From Marivita hallyeonensis (GTDB lineage Bacteria > Pseudomonadota > Alphaproteobacteria > Rhodobacterales > Rhodobacteraceae), in the NCBI RefSeq assembly GCF_900129875.1, contig NZ_FQXC01000001.1:310001-374000 (forward strand): a stretch of 64,000 nt of DNA. The letters are read 5' to 3'. The notes beneath the pieces were generated by a model that worked only from the letters and a program-made list of their open reading frames with translations, was not told the origin of the DNA and did not search any database. How positions within the stretch are numbered: the first letter of the stretch is position 1; the number at the start of each line of letters is the position of its first letter. Shown in pieces: positions 44,719 through 54,048 of this stretch. Both the position numbers and the translations under genes were made by a program.

Positions 44719-45755
44719 ACATGCATGCCAAACCCAAATTGCGTGACGGCGTGGTGACCTTGGCCCATGGCGGCGGTGGAAAGGCCATGCGCGACCTGAT
44801 CGATGACGTGTTCACGTCGGTCTTTCAGCCGGCCTCGATGGAGGACCAGGCGCGGTTGACCTCAACGGCTCTGACTGAACCGGGTGCGCAACTCGCCTTC
44901 ACCACCGACAGTTTCGTCGTCGATCCGGTCGAATTTCCCGGCGGCGACATCGGCAAGATCGCGGTATGCGGCACGGTCAACGACCTCGCCGTTGGCGGCG
45001 CAAAGCCGCTGTGGTTGTCGGCGGCCTTCATTATCGAAGAAGGGTGTGACGTGGCCTTGCTCAGACGCATCGTCGCATCGATGGCGACAGAGGCGGACAA
45101 AGCCGGGGTGCGCATCGTTACCGGCGATACGAAGGTGGTCGGTCGCGGCAGCGCTGACAAAGTTTTCGTCACGACCTCGGGCGTCGGCGTGATCCCGGCG
45201 GGTCGCAACCTTGCTGCGGACCAGGTGAGACCGGGCGACGTGGCCATCGTGAATGGCGTGTTGGGGGATCACGGAGCCGCCATCCTCGCCGCCCGTGGAG
45301 ACATGGCGTTGTCGAGTGACATCGAGAGTGATTGCGCCGGGTTGGGGCACCTCATGGAAGCGGTTATCGACGCCGCACCGAATGTCAGAGCCGCACGCGA
45401 CGCGACCAGAGGCGGAGTGGCGAGCGCATTAAACGAAATCGCGCAAACCGCCAAATGCGGCATCGTTATTGACGAAGACAGCCTGCCTCTCAGGCCCGAG
45501 GTCAAGGGTGTGTGCGAAATCCTTGGGCTCGATCCCCTCTACCTCGCGAACGAAGGCACGCTGGTGCTCTTTGTCCCCCCGCATGAGGCCGATGCCGCAG
45601 TCGCCGCCATGCGGAGCACGCCGGAGGGACGCAATGCGCAGATCATCGGAACCGCCGTCAGCGACCATCCGGGCACCGTCACCATGCGCACCCGCTTCGG
45701 CGGCGGCCGCATCGTGGACATGCTGGTCGGCGAACAGTTGCCGCGGATTTGCTGA
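44715..45755 (+). CDS. hypE: Hydrogenase maturation protein HypE
   Basis: 346 residues of the PurM/HypE fold. It ends PRIC, the C-terminal Cys that is carbamoylated by HypF and dehydrated to thiocyanate. HGGGGKAMRDL near the N-terminus and DATRGGVASALNE are ATP-site blocks. It is the last gene of the locus; no clear terminator follows. Confidence 0.96.
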   Translation: MNMHAKPKLRDGVVTLAHGGGGKAMRDLIDDVFTSVFQPASMEDQARLTSTALTEPGAQLAFTTDSFVVDPVEFPGGDIGKIAVCGTVNDLAVGGAKPLWLSAAFIIEEGCDVALLRRIVASMATEADKAGVRIVTGDTKVVGRGSADKVFVTTSGVGVIPAGRNLAADQVRPGDVAIVNGVLGDHGAAILAARGDMALSSDIESDCAGLGHLMEAVIDAAPNVRAARDATRGGVASALNEIAQTAKCGIVIDEDSLPLRPEVKGVCEILGLDPLYLANEGTLVLFVPPHEADAAVAAMRSTPEGRNAQIIGTAVSDHPGTVTMRTRFGGGRIVDMLVGEQLPRIC

Positions 45756-46852
45756 AGAATCGTTCTTGTATATTGGACCAGCAGAATAGTCTGGCGCAGT
45801 TGTCCCGCACGCGAGCAGTCTACACCACCCAGACTCGAACGCCTAATCCGCCGCTAAAAGATTGCGTCAAAACCGCGGGGTACCTCACCTTGTCGACCGG
45901 AATTCGCTAATGATCGCGCATGGGCAATGCGCAATTTGCTAGCACGCCGTCTGTGCCAGTAGCATGAGGCGTAGGATGTCGGGCTGTCGCGTTGCTTGTT
46001 TTGGGAGCCGGGCCGAAGACACATGTATCGGCTTGGACCCTGAGATATCTTGCTGCGGATATTAAGGCCGAGCCGTTGGGCAGGGACCGAAGAGATCTTG
46101 GCCATCGCCTCACTCAGGTTCACGACACCACTGTCGCAGACTTTATGTCTGTCAAAGCAAAGTTACGTCCGAGAACGCCCCTGATTTTTGTTGAAGTGTT
46201 CTTGTCGGTGCTGTGCTACCGGAAGTGTCCCCGCTTGGGGCTAGATTTTCCGCCCTTTGATCACACAGACGGGCTGGATGCGTCTGGCAACGGGGAGACG
46301 GACATTCTTCGTACGATCATGACGCCTTCTAATCTTCCTGCCTGTGCTCAATCAGCCATGCTGAAGATATCGGAGTTACACGTCATCGTGTTTTCCGGCA
46401 AATTGGCTATCCGATCACAATCCGTGTCCTCCAGGAACGCAGCTTAATCGTGCGCGACAGAAGCCTCTGGGCTTATTGGCGCGATGTTCTGCTCAATTAT
46501 TTGCTACAGAACAAGCTGGTCGAAAGTGCATATAATAAGTCTTCAATAGGCGGTTCATCGGTCTGCTGAATGAACGGCGGTGGCCCATGAGCCTCAGATT
46601 TGTGACCGAATAGTTGGAACCATGGTTTCGAAGCTTTTTCGAGGAAAGGTCGCGGAGCACGATTGGGCGCAACCTACCGGCAGCGCTGATGAAACCGGAA
46701 TTCGCATCCTGCTCGCGTGCTTGATCGAAGTGCCGAAACCAAGACAACGACTCTGCGCAATTCAGGCAGAACTTCAAATCTAAAATAGACCAAGGAAGTA
46801 ACGCGGACTTAAAGGGAATCGTGCCACGTCCTCCCGCAGCGCGCCCAAAAAA
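45756..46852. other. Decayed right flank of the hydrogenase locus
   Basis: About 1.1 kb with no intact gene and lower GC. It contains a deacylase relic (45854-46160, listed). The plus-strand open frame 45992-46447 is unlike any family I know and overlaps the relic, so I treat it as noise. Nothing recognisable was seen from 46160 to 46850. Confidence 0.5.
45854..46160 (-). pseudogene. N-acyl-D-amino-acid deacylase (amidohydrolase) C-terminal relic
   Basis: The minus strand reads VVNLSEAMAKISSVPAQRLG in one frame, ADTCVFGPAPKTSNAT and GVLANCALPMRD in the next, and NSGRQGEVPRGF at the end. This is the order of the D-aminoacylase C-terminus (LSLEEAV..MTSLPA, ADLVVFDPATV.D.AT, VLVNG, G.hTGalPGrvL). 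The frameshift and missing N-terminus mark it as dead. Confidence 0.6.
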
Positions 46853-47101
46853 TCAACTGATCTCGTTCAACAGCCATTCGGCGCGTTCGATGTGGGTGCG
46901 GGCCACACCCAATTTGCCTTCCAGGCGGGCGGTCTTCTCGGGCGAGGTGGTGGATGCGATCTCGGCTTCGAGTTCGGCTTCCTTGGCGCGGAGCTTTTCC
47001 AGCACCTTCGCCACGTGGCGAGGTTTGATCTTGCTCGCTTTGCCGCCTTCGAGGCGTTCGTTGTAGTCCACCACCTTGGCGGCAAGCTTTTTCAGACCCA
47101 T
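46853..47101 (-). CDS. Small coiled-coil protein
   Basis: 82 residues, mostly one long charged helix with heptad character (VAKVLEKLRAKEAELEAEI) and a C-terminal helix (ARTHIERAEWLLNEI). It looks like a conserved small cytosolic protein, but I cannot assign a function. It is 45 bases downstream of the NptA gene on the same strand. Confidence 0.6.
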   Translation of the reverse strand: MGLKKLAAKVVDYNERLEGGKASKIKPRHVAKVLEKLRAKEAELEAEIASTTSPEKTARLEGKLGVARTHIERAEWLLNEIS

Positions 47102-47146
47102 GGTTGCGTTCCAATCCTGACCTCGACGGCATATCCTGCCGGTGTT

Positions 47147-48997
47147 TCATGACGGTTTCGTGACTGTCGCTTGTGCCGACCCGTCACTGGAAAGGAGGCC
47201 GGTGTCCATAATCGCCTCGTGAAGTTCCTCTTCGTCAAGTGACAAAAGCTGCTCGACTTCGGCCATGGCGCTGTCGCGGGGGATGTAGTACGTGCGTGCC
47301 GCTTTGATGAGTTCGCGCATGGCGCTGTAGGCATATCCAGAGTCGTTCATGAAAGACGTCGCAGCCGTGGGGGCCAGATCGCCCGAACGGATCAACGCGT
47401 CAACGCGTTTGGAGGTCGACCGCGCATCCTCTTCTATCCGCGCGCGCTCCTGATCGAGCCAAAGCGCGCTGCGGTCGTCCGGGTCAGCCAGACCAAGCTT
47501 TCTGATCTCGATTGTGATACGCGCGATCTCCGTGCGCAGTTGGTCGTATAGCTCTGTCGTCGCGCCGCCGCGATGCACCGTGTAGCGCAGGACGTTCTTG
47601 CGCAGGTGTTTGACGGACTTCACCGCCTGCACAATGTCACTCGAAACGTCGCGCAAGGCGTAGATACGCTCCGCGATATCAGGCGCGATGCGTTTGTCGC
47701 CCGCACGTGTCGAGAACTCCACGATGCTCGAATACAGCGTTTTGACCCGTCGCTCGTAAGACTCGTCCAGATCAAGTTCGAGCGGTACCCGGCTTTTGCG
47801 CACAAGGGTGTCGACATCCTGTGTGGAGAAGACTTCGTCGCGGTGTAGGTTCAGCCCGTGCAGGATCAGCTCCACCGCATTCTCGTAGAGGTGAAGCACT
47901 TCTTTGCGAAGAGCGATCTCGAAGGTCTGCGGAAATTCGTCCACGGCCTCATTCAGGAAATGCGGTCGGCTGACATCCGGCACGGGTTCCGCAATCCGAT
48001 GCTCAAGAAACGTGATGAGCCGCTGCAGCACCGGCAGCATGAGCGTCACGCCAAGCACGTTGAAGATCGTATGGAACACGGCCAGCTTCATCGCGTAGTC
48101 CGTCGCGCCGATGCCGACCCAAGCGCTGATCCAATCGACGGTGTCGCGCAGGGGGATGATAAGGACGATTGCCACGACCGCGGTGACCGAGTTGAAGATC
48201 AAATGCGCGAGCGCCAATCTCTTGCCTTGGAAATTCGCGCCAAGTGATCCGATGATGGCGGTGATCGTGGTCCCGATATTCGCGCCGATCGCCAGTGCCA
48301 GCGCGTTCTCGTAGCTTATCTGTCCTGCGGCCAATGCTGTCAGGATCAACACCATGGTGGCATGGCTCGATTGCATGATGACGGTCGCGGCTGTTCCGAT
48401 GAGCGAATAAACGAACAAGCCCAGCACCCCGGACAGTGCAAAGCGCGTGAGGTCGATCTGGTCCTTGAACGCTTCGAACCCCTCTTTCATGTGGTGGATC
48501 CCGAGGAAAAGAAACCCCAGCCCCGCCAAAGCGTAGCCAATGCCTCGCAGCGGTTTTGATTTCTGAAACACCAGCACGATGCTGAGGGCGATCATCGGCA
48601 TGGCGTAGGCGGCGATATTCACCTTCAGGCCAAGCCCCGCGACCAACCAGGCACCGGTGGTCGTCCCGATATTTGCACCGAAGATGATGCCGACGCCGCC
48701 GATCAGAGAAATCAGCCCGGCGCTGAGAAACGAAATGGTGATGACGGAAACGAGCGAACTCGACTGCAAGAGCGTTGTGGACAGGATACCAAACGACAGC
48801 GCGCGCGGCGTCGATCCTGTCGCCCGCTCCAGAACCTTCTCCAGCGTGCCACCACTGAATAGCTTGAACCCGTCTTCGAGCATCAGCATGCCGAAGAGAA
48901 AGATCGCCACCCCCGCCGCGATCTCCTGCGCGTCCGTACTGAACCAGAACGCAAAAAGAAGCGCACCCATCGCAACTGGGAGGAAGAACCGTGTCAT
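47147..48997 (-). CDS. Na/Pi-cotransporter II (NptA/YjbB-like) protein
   Basis: About 616 residues. Eight or so helices include the duplicated QSS signature of the family (TLLQSSSLVSVITI and VIMQSSHATMVLI), each followed by GANIGTT. The last about 220 residues form a PhoU-like helical domain. Members export or co-transport phosphate with sodium. ATG 48997 is preferred because it starts directly before the first helix; 49042 is possible. It is divergent from a Pit-type transporter. Confidence 0.88.
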   Translation of the reverse strand: MTRFFLPVAMGALLFAFWFSTDAQEIAAGVAIFLFGMLMLEDGFKLFSGGTLEKVLERATGSTPRALSFGILSTTLLQSSSLVSVITISFLSAGLISLIGGVGIIFGANIGTTTGAWLVAGLGLKVNIAAYAMPMIALSIVLVFQKSKPLRGIGYALAGLGFLFLGIHHMKEGFEAFKDQIDLTRFALSGVLGLFVYSLIGTAATVIMQSSHATMVLILTALAAGQISYENALALAIGANIGTTITAIIGSLGANFQGKRLALAHLIFNSVTAVVAIVLIIPLRDTVDWISAWVGIGATDYAMKLAVFHTIFNVLGVTLMLPVLQRLITFLEHRIAEPVPDVSRPHFLNEAVDEFPQTFEIALRKEVLHLYENAVELILHGLNLHRDEVFSTQDVDTLVRKSRVPLELDLDESYERRVKTLYSSIVEFSTRAGDKRIAPDIAERIYALRDVSSDIVQAVKSVKHLRKNVLRYTVHRGGATTELYDQLRTEIARITIEIRKLGLADPDDRSALWLDQERARIEEDARSTSKRVDALIRSGDLAPTAATSFMNDSGYAYSAMRELIKAARTYYIPRDSAMAEVEQLLSLDEEELHEAIMDTGLLSSDGSAQATVTKPS

Positions 48998-49169
48998 GCG
49001 GCGACCATCGCGCAAAGCGCGAGTCGGCCCTGCCCGGACCACTGCCTCTGAACCGATCTGCTCCGCATTCGGTCCCGTCTCCTCCCATCGTGGTAATTAG
49101 GGAACATACCTCTGGGCGAATGTGCCGTCCTTGATTTGGCTCATATCGGCTTTCGCCCGACCCGCGATG

Positions 49170-50774
49170 ATGACTCGTCCAATCACGGAAGTTTGGGGGG
49201 TATCTGCCGTGCTACGTACCGAAAACATCGAGCAGGCCGTTCAGCGAAATCGCGATGAGCTTTTCCGTTTTGGAACGGCGCTGCTTTTCATCGTCGGGAT
49301 CATGTTGTTCACCATTGTGCGCACCGATGGCGGCATTGACGGAATCCTCATGGTCGCTGCGGCCATGATCGGCGGCTACATGGCGATGAATATCGGCGCC
49401 AATGACGTGGCGAACAATGTCGGACCAGCCGTTGGATCACACGCCATAACCCTGACCGGTGCGATTGTCATCGCGGCGTTCTTCGAAGCCGGAGGTGCAC
49501 TTATCGCCGGTGGGGATGTTGTCGGCACCATAAAAAGCGGGATCATTGATCCGGACCTTGTTGCCGACCGGGACACCTTTGTCTGGCTGATGATCGCGGC
49601 GCTTTTGGCGGCAGCGGTCTGGCTCAATTTCGCGACCGCAATTGGCGCGCCGGTCTCTACTACACACTCAATCGTTGGTGGTGTGCTTGGTGCCGGGATC
49701 GCAGCAGCGGGTTGGAATATCGCTGACTGGTCTGTGGTGGGCCAGATCGCGGCAAGCTGGGTCATCTCTCCGGTCCTCGGCGGTCTGATCGCGGCAGGTT
49801 TTCTCTACATCATCAAACGTACGATCACCTACAAACGCGACGTGCTCTCAGCGGCCAATCGCATGGTTCCCGTGCTGGTCGCATTCATGGCCTGGGCCTT
49901 TGCGACCTATCTGATGCTCAAGGGCGTGAAGAAGGTGATCGCGGTGTCTTTCCCAATGGCGCTCCTGATCGGCCTGGCTATTGCGCTTGCGGTCTACATG
50001 ATCATGCGCCCCTATATTGCGCGGGCAACGGCGAAGCTCGAAAACCACAAGGCAAGCGTCAACTCGCTCTTTACGGTGCCGTTGATCTTCGCGGCGGCGC
50101 TCTTGAGCTTTGCGCACGGCGCAAATGACGTCGCCAACGCAGTTGGCCCACTGGCCGGGATCAACGAAGCCATCACCAGCGGCGGGATATCAACCAAAGC
50201 CGGAATCCCCCTGTGGGTCATGGCCGTTGGGGCCATCGGCATCTCGCTCGGTCTGGCGCTTTATGGGCCCAAACTGATCCGCACGGTCGGCAGTGAGATC
50301 ACCGAACTCGACAAGATGCGCGCCTTCTGCATTGCCATGGCTGCCGCAATCACCGTCATCATCGCCTCCCAACTCGGGCTACCGGTCAGCTCGACCCATA
50401 TCGCCGTCGGAGGTGTCTTCGGCGTCGGGTTCCTGCGCGAGTACATCAAGGCAAGTTACGCGCGTATGCTTGACGAGATCAGAGAGCACCACTCCGAAAA
50501 CGACCCCGAGGCAGTTGAGACATTTCTGACGCAATTCGAGGCCGCTGATGTGGCAATAAAAGGCGAAATGCTTCGCGACATGAAGGCCCAGGCGGCCGCC
50601 GATCGCCTGCTTGGAAAGCGCGAAAGACGCGGTCTGGGACGAGTCCAGCGTGTCGAACTCGTGAAGCGCAACCTCCTTCTGCGCATCGCGGCAGCCTGGA
50701 TCATCACAGTCCCAATCGCCGCCATCCTCGCAGCCATGTTCTTCTTCATGATCCGCGGGATGTTGTTGCCGTAG
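49170..50774 (+). CDS. pit: Inorganic phosphate transporter, Pit family
   Basis: About 534 residues with the duplicated Pit signature GANDVANNVGPAVGS (N-terminal half) and GANDVANAVGPLAG (C-terminal half), about ten helices, and a charged cytosolic segment of about 85 residues before the last helix. Likely a low-affinity phosphate (metal-phosphate/H+) symporter. Start uncertain: ATG 49122 or GTG near 49209 are alternatives. Confidence 0.9.
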   Translation: MTRPITEVWGVSAVLRTENIEQAVQRNRDELFRFGTALLFIVGIMLFTIVRTDGGIDGILMVAAAMIGGYMAMNIGANDVANNVGPAVGSHAITLTGAIVIAAFFEAGGALIAGGDVVGTIKSGIIDPDLVADRDTFVWLMIAALLAAAVWLNFATAIGAPVSTTHSIVGGVLGAGIAAAGWNIADWSVVGQIAASWVISPVLGGLIAAGFLYIIKRTITYKRDVLSAANRMVPVLVAFMAWAFATYLMLKGVKKVIAVSFPMALLIGLAIALAVYMIMRPYIARATAKLENHKASVNSLFTVPLIFAAALLSFAHGANDVANAVGPLAGINEAITSGGISTKAGIPLWVMAVGAIGISLGLALYGPKLIRTVGSEITELDKMRAFCIAMAAAITVIIASQLGLPVSSTHIAVGGVFGVGFLREYIKASYARMLDEIREHHSENDPEAVETFLTQFEAADVAIKGEMLRDMKAQAAADRLLGKRERRGLGRVQRVELVKRNLLLRIAAAWIITVPIAAILAAMFFFMIRGMLLP

Positions 50775-50837
50775 GAAAATGGCCTGGACCAAGGTTTGAA
50801 TGCGTGGGGGCGTAAATCCGAATGGTGATTTCTGTGC

Positions 50838-51725
50838 TTAAAGAAGCTCCCACAACTCCCGCGTCACCTGATCGAAAAGGGATGGGTTTGCATAAGCCGA
50901 GATTGTGAGTTCAGCGCGCCAATGCTGTTGTCCAATTGGGGTGACGCTTCCGTCCGCCAATTCGGACTGTATCGCGGTTTCTGGCATCCAGGCGAAACCG
51001 CTGCCAGCCATCAGTCGGCGTTTGATTGCCTCGACGAGGGCGTCGACGTAAATCGTTTCGGCATGGAACGGTTTGCGTCCGATCGTTTGCTCGACAACCA
51101 TACCGAGAAAACTTGATCGCTCATATGCAAGGTAGGAGATCTTTTGCCTGGCTCGATTATCCAAGTTCCATGCGTGCTTTTGGGCTGTGGCCGTGGCGGC
51201 GACGGGGATCAACATATCTGTCAGGAGGTCTTTGCGCTCGAACGCGGTCTCATCGATGGTAGGTGAGACTGCTCCGTGTGCATAACAGAGCATGATGTCG
51301 ACCGCGCCCTCCATCAAAAGCTCACAACACGTGCTCAGGGAATCCGAGATGACGCGGGTGCGCATGCCGGGCAGCTGGCCCTGCAGTGTTTCGATGCGCT
51401 TTGCGAGGTAATTGACTGAGATCGTATGCAGGACCGAGAAGCGAATGAAGCGATGTTCACCGCGGTCCGCATCGCGCAGGAGCTGGCGTGCTTCGGACAG
51501 CTGGGACAACGCTCCTGTGGCGGTTGGCAAAAACTGTTTTCCTGCTTCGGTGAGCTGTACCGGGTATGTCGCGCGATTGACCAAGGGCAAGCCGACCCAG
51601 CTTTCCAGTGCCTTGATCCGGCGGCTGAATGCGGATTGAGTGATGTTTCTTTCATCAGCAGCTCGCGTGAAGTTTTGCGAGCGCGCCAGACACTCGAAAT
51701 CGCGCAGCCAATTCAGATCCATCAC
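50838..51725 (-). CDS. LysR-family transcriptional regulator
   Basis: 295 residues with an N-terminal LysR helix-turn-helix (LRDFECLARSQNFTRAADER and SQSAFSRRIKALE-type block) and a substrate-binding effector domain. It is divergent from the ABC-transporter/hydantoinase operon and is the obvious candidate regulator; the effector is probably the transported compound or an intermediate. Confidence 0.92.
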   Translation of the reverse strand: MMDLNWLRDFECLARSQNFTRAADERNITQSAFSRRIKALESWVGLPLVNRATYPVQLTEAGKQFLPTATGALSQLSEARQLLRDADRGEHRFIRFSVLHTISVNYLAKRIETLQGQLPGMRTRVISDSLSTCCELLMEGAVDIMLCYAHGAVSPTIDETAFERKDLLTDMLIPVAATATAQKHAWNLDNRARQKISYLAYERSSFLGMVVEQTIGRKPFHAETIYVDALVEAIKRRLMAGSGFAWMPETAIQSELADGSVTPIGQQHWRAELTISAYANPSLFDQVTRELWELL

Positions 51726-51950
51726 ATGTCCTTACATTTCAAAGGCTTTCCCCGATGCTACGCGAGATCATGCAAATTCGGAATAGTTTGATGAAATGTT
51801 TGAATTGGTATGGATTTCGAATCTGTTCCTAGGCTTGAGCATGGGCATGATGCTCCAACCGAGGTGCCACCTCAGACCTCGTGAAGAAGGTTCGTGTTGG
51901 ATCATGCCCGGCCGGGACCCGCCGGCCAGCCACCAACAGAGGAGACCACC
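51726..51950. promoter_or_regulatory. Divergent control region, LysR gene / transporter operon
   Basis: 225 bases with AT-rich sequence and short dyads: ATTCGGAAT near 51777, TTTCGAA near 51813, and a small hairpin GAGCAT-N7-ATGCTC at 51837-51855. LysR proteins usually bind T-N11-A dyads in such regions; which of these is used cannot be told by eye. Confidence 0.35.
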
Positions 51951-52916
51951 ATGAAATACACATTCAAATCCCTTGGTTTGGCTGCGGCCGTCAGCGCATT
52001 AGCTCTGCCGGTTCTTGCATCTGAGGAAGTGAAGATCGGAGTGCCATCCTGGACAGGCGCGCAGGCGATAGCTCATGTGCTCGGGCATGTCGTAGAGACG
52101 CGTATCGGCGGTCAAGTCGAATACGTACCCGGTAACAATGCCACGATTTTCCAGGCGATGGATCAGGGCAAGGGCGACATCGATGTGCACCCCGACGTTT
52201 GGCTGCCGAACCAGGAAAGCTTTACGAAGCAATATGTTGACGAAGCCGGAACAGTCACATTGTCAACGAACCCCTACCAGGGGAACCAGGGCTTCTGTGT
52301 GACAAAGGACTTCGGCGAAGCCAATAACATCACCGACATCGCGGACCTCGGCCGTCCTGATGTGGCGACATTGATGGACAGTGATGGCAACGGAAAGGGC
52401 GAGATGTGGATAGGTGCGCCGGGGTGGGCCTCTGCCAATGTCAATGAGGTCAAGGTGCGCGACTACGGATTGCTTGACTTCATCGAACCCATCCGCGCCG
52501 AAGAAGCGGTCAAAACTGCTCGCATCAAAGACAGCATCGCAAAAGGTGAGGGCTACGCGTTCTATTGCTACGAACCTCACGCGGTTTGGTTCATGTTCGA
52601 CGTGCAGATGCTGACAGAACCAACCTTTGATCCTGCCAAATACGTCATGGTGCAGCCGTCGGACGACCCGGATTGGTACAACAAATCCATGGTCGCAACA
52701 AAAGATGCTTTGAAAGATGTGCAGATTGCCTGGTCCAATTCGCTGGTTGATCGGTCGCCGGCCATCGCGGAGTTTTTCCAGAACTTTCAGCTGAACGCCG
52801 AAGACGTTAGCCAATTGGCATTCGAAATCAGCGCTAATGGGCGTGATCCGGGTGAAGTGGCGGCGGAGTGGGTGGAAGCCAATTCCGAACGCGTCGACGG
52901 CTGGTTGGGTCTCTGA
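51951..52916 (+). CDS. Glycine betaine/choline-type ABC substrate-binding protein
   Basis: 321 residues with a signal peptide (cleavage near VLA-SEE). The OpuAC/ProX-type fold shows aromatic-box residues in VPSWTGAQ, VHPDVWLPNQ, GAPGWAS and CYEPHAVW, which bind quaternary ammonium groups. The ATG at 51951 has a GAGGAG site. The substrate is likely a betaine-like compound, judging from the box; the downstream enzymes suggest it is broken down. Confidence 0.88.
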   Translation: MKYTFKSLGLAAAVSALALPVLASEEVKIGVPSWTGAQAIAHVLGHVVETRIGGQVEYVPGNNATIFQAMDQGKGDIDVHPDVWLPNQESFTKQYVDEAGTVTLSTNPYQGNQGFCVTKDFGEANNITDIADLGRPDVATLMDSDGNGKGEMWIGAPGWASANVNEVKVRDYGLLDFIEPIRAEEAVKTARIKDSIAKGEGYAFYCYEPHAVWFMFDVQMLTEPTFDPAKYVMVQPSDDPDWYNKSMVATKDALKDVQIAWSNSLVDRSPAIAEFFQNFQLNAEDVSQLAFEISANGRDPGEVAAEWVEANSERVDGWLGL

Positions 52917-52934
52917 CGTCTGATCTTCTACTTC

Positions 52935-52968
52935 GGGCATCTGGCCGCGGTCCGATGCCCTCTCTTTT
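52935..52968 (+). terminator. Stem-loop with T-run between binding-protein and ATPase genes
   Basis: GGGCATC (52935-52941) pairs with GATGCCC (52954-52960) around a 12-base loop, followed by TCTCTTTT. It is 18 bases after the binding-protein stop and can act as a partial terminator or mRNA stabiliser giving more binding protein than transporter. Confidence 0.65.
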
Positions 52969-52992
52969 ACTGGCTCAATAAGGCGTGACCTG

Positions 52993-54048
52993 ATGCACGA
53001 CGAGACGGTCATAGAAATCTCTGACGTCTGGAAGATTTTCGGCGCCCATCCGGAAGCGGCCCTTCGCGCCATACGCGAAGAGGGACTGACAAAGTCCGAG
53101 GTTCTGGCCCGGCACAATGCCGTGGTCGGTGTGGCCGATGTCAGCCTGTCGATCAACCGTGGCGAAATCTTCTGCATCATGGGCTTGTCCGGGAGCGGTA
53201 AATCGACGCTCGTGCGCCACTTCAACAGGTTGCTGGAGCCGACGGCGGGAAAGATCGAGATCGAAGGCATCGACGTAATGGCCCTTGGCAGCAAAGAGCT
53301 TCAGACATTCCGGAACCGCAAGATTGGCATGGTGTTTCAAAACTTCGCGCTAATGCCGCATCGGTCTGTGCTCGACAACGTAGCAATGCCGCTGGAAATC
53401 CGACAAGTCGCCAAGAATGAACGAATGCGGCAGGCAGCGGCCATCCTCGATATTGTTGAGCTTGGTCCATGGGGGTCGAAATTCGCGCATGAGCTGTCAG
53501 GAGGGATGCAGCAACGCGTGGGTCTGGCGAGAGCCTTGGCTGCCAACCCGGACGTACTGTTGATGGACGAGCCGTTCTCAGCGCTGGATCCGCTAATCCG
53601 GCGACAATTGCAGGATGAATTCATCCGCCTGAGCAAGATTCTGAAGAAGACCACCGTCTTCATCACTCATGATCTGGACGAAGCCGTGCGCATTGGTGAC
53701 CGGATCGCCATCATGCGCGATGGTAAGGTGGTGCAGATCGGGACGGCCGAGAACATCGTAATGCACCCGGCGGATGACTATGTCGCAGATTTCGTGGCGG
53801 GGATTTCGCGACTGAAGGTGGTTCACGCGCATGCCGTCATGCAGCCCATCGCGGAATACGTCGCTGCGCATGGATCCGTTCCCGCCGACGCGCCGCGTGT
53901 GGGTGAGAACGAAACCCTGAGCAATCTGATCAATCTTGCCATTGAGAAGACCGACGCAATCATAGTCGAAGACGCAGGTAAGGAAGTAGGCGTCATCACG
54001 CGTTCAGATTTGCTGCGGACAGTGATCGAAGGAACGGAAGTGTCATGA
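52993..54048 (+). CDS. Betaine-type ABC transporter ATP-binding protein (ProV-like)
   Basis: 351 residues: Walker A GLSGSGKST near residue 63, Q loop in VFQNFALMPH, signature LSGGMQQRVGLARAL, Walker B LLMDEPFSALDP, and a C-terminal about 80-residue CBS-like segment of the osmoregulatory ProV type. It overlaps the permease gene (ATGA). Confidence 0.93.
   Translation: MHDETVIEISDVWKIFGAHPEAALRAIREEGLTKSEVLARHNAVVGVADVSLSINRGEIFCIMGLSGSGKSTLVRHFNRLLEPTAGKIEIEGIDVMALGSKELQTFRNRKIGMVFQNFALMPHRSVLDNVAMPLEIRQVAKNERMRQAAAILDIVELGPWGSKFAHELSGGMQQRVGLARALAANPDVLLMDEPFSALDPLIRRQLQDEFIRLSKILKKTTVFITHDLDEAVRIGDRIAIMRDGKVVQIGTAENIVMHPADDYVADFVAGISRLKVVHAHAVMQPIAEYVAAHGSVPADAPRVGENETLSNLINLAIEKTDAIIVEDAGKEVGVITRSDLLRTVIEGTEVS

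Noticed and set aside
45818-45850. T-loop-like GACTCGAAC suggesting a tRNA fragment or att site on the minus strand
   Set aside because: The flanking bases do not form a T-stem and do not match the tRNA-Arg 3' end.
45992-46447. 151-residue plus-strand open frame as a gene
   Set aside because: No recognisable domain, no good ribosome site, low-complexity decayed region, and it overlaps the deacylase relic.
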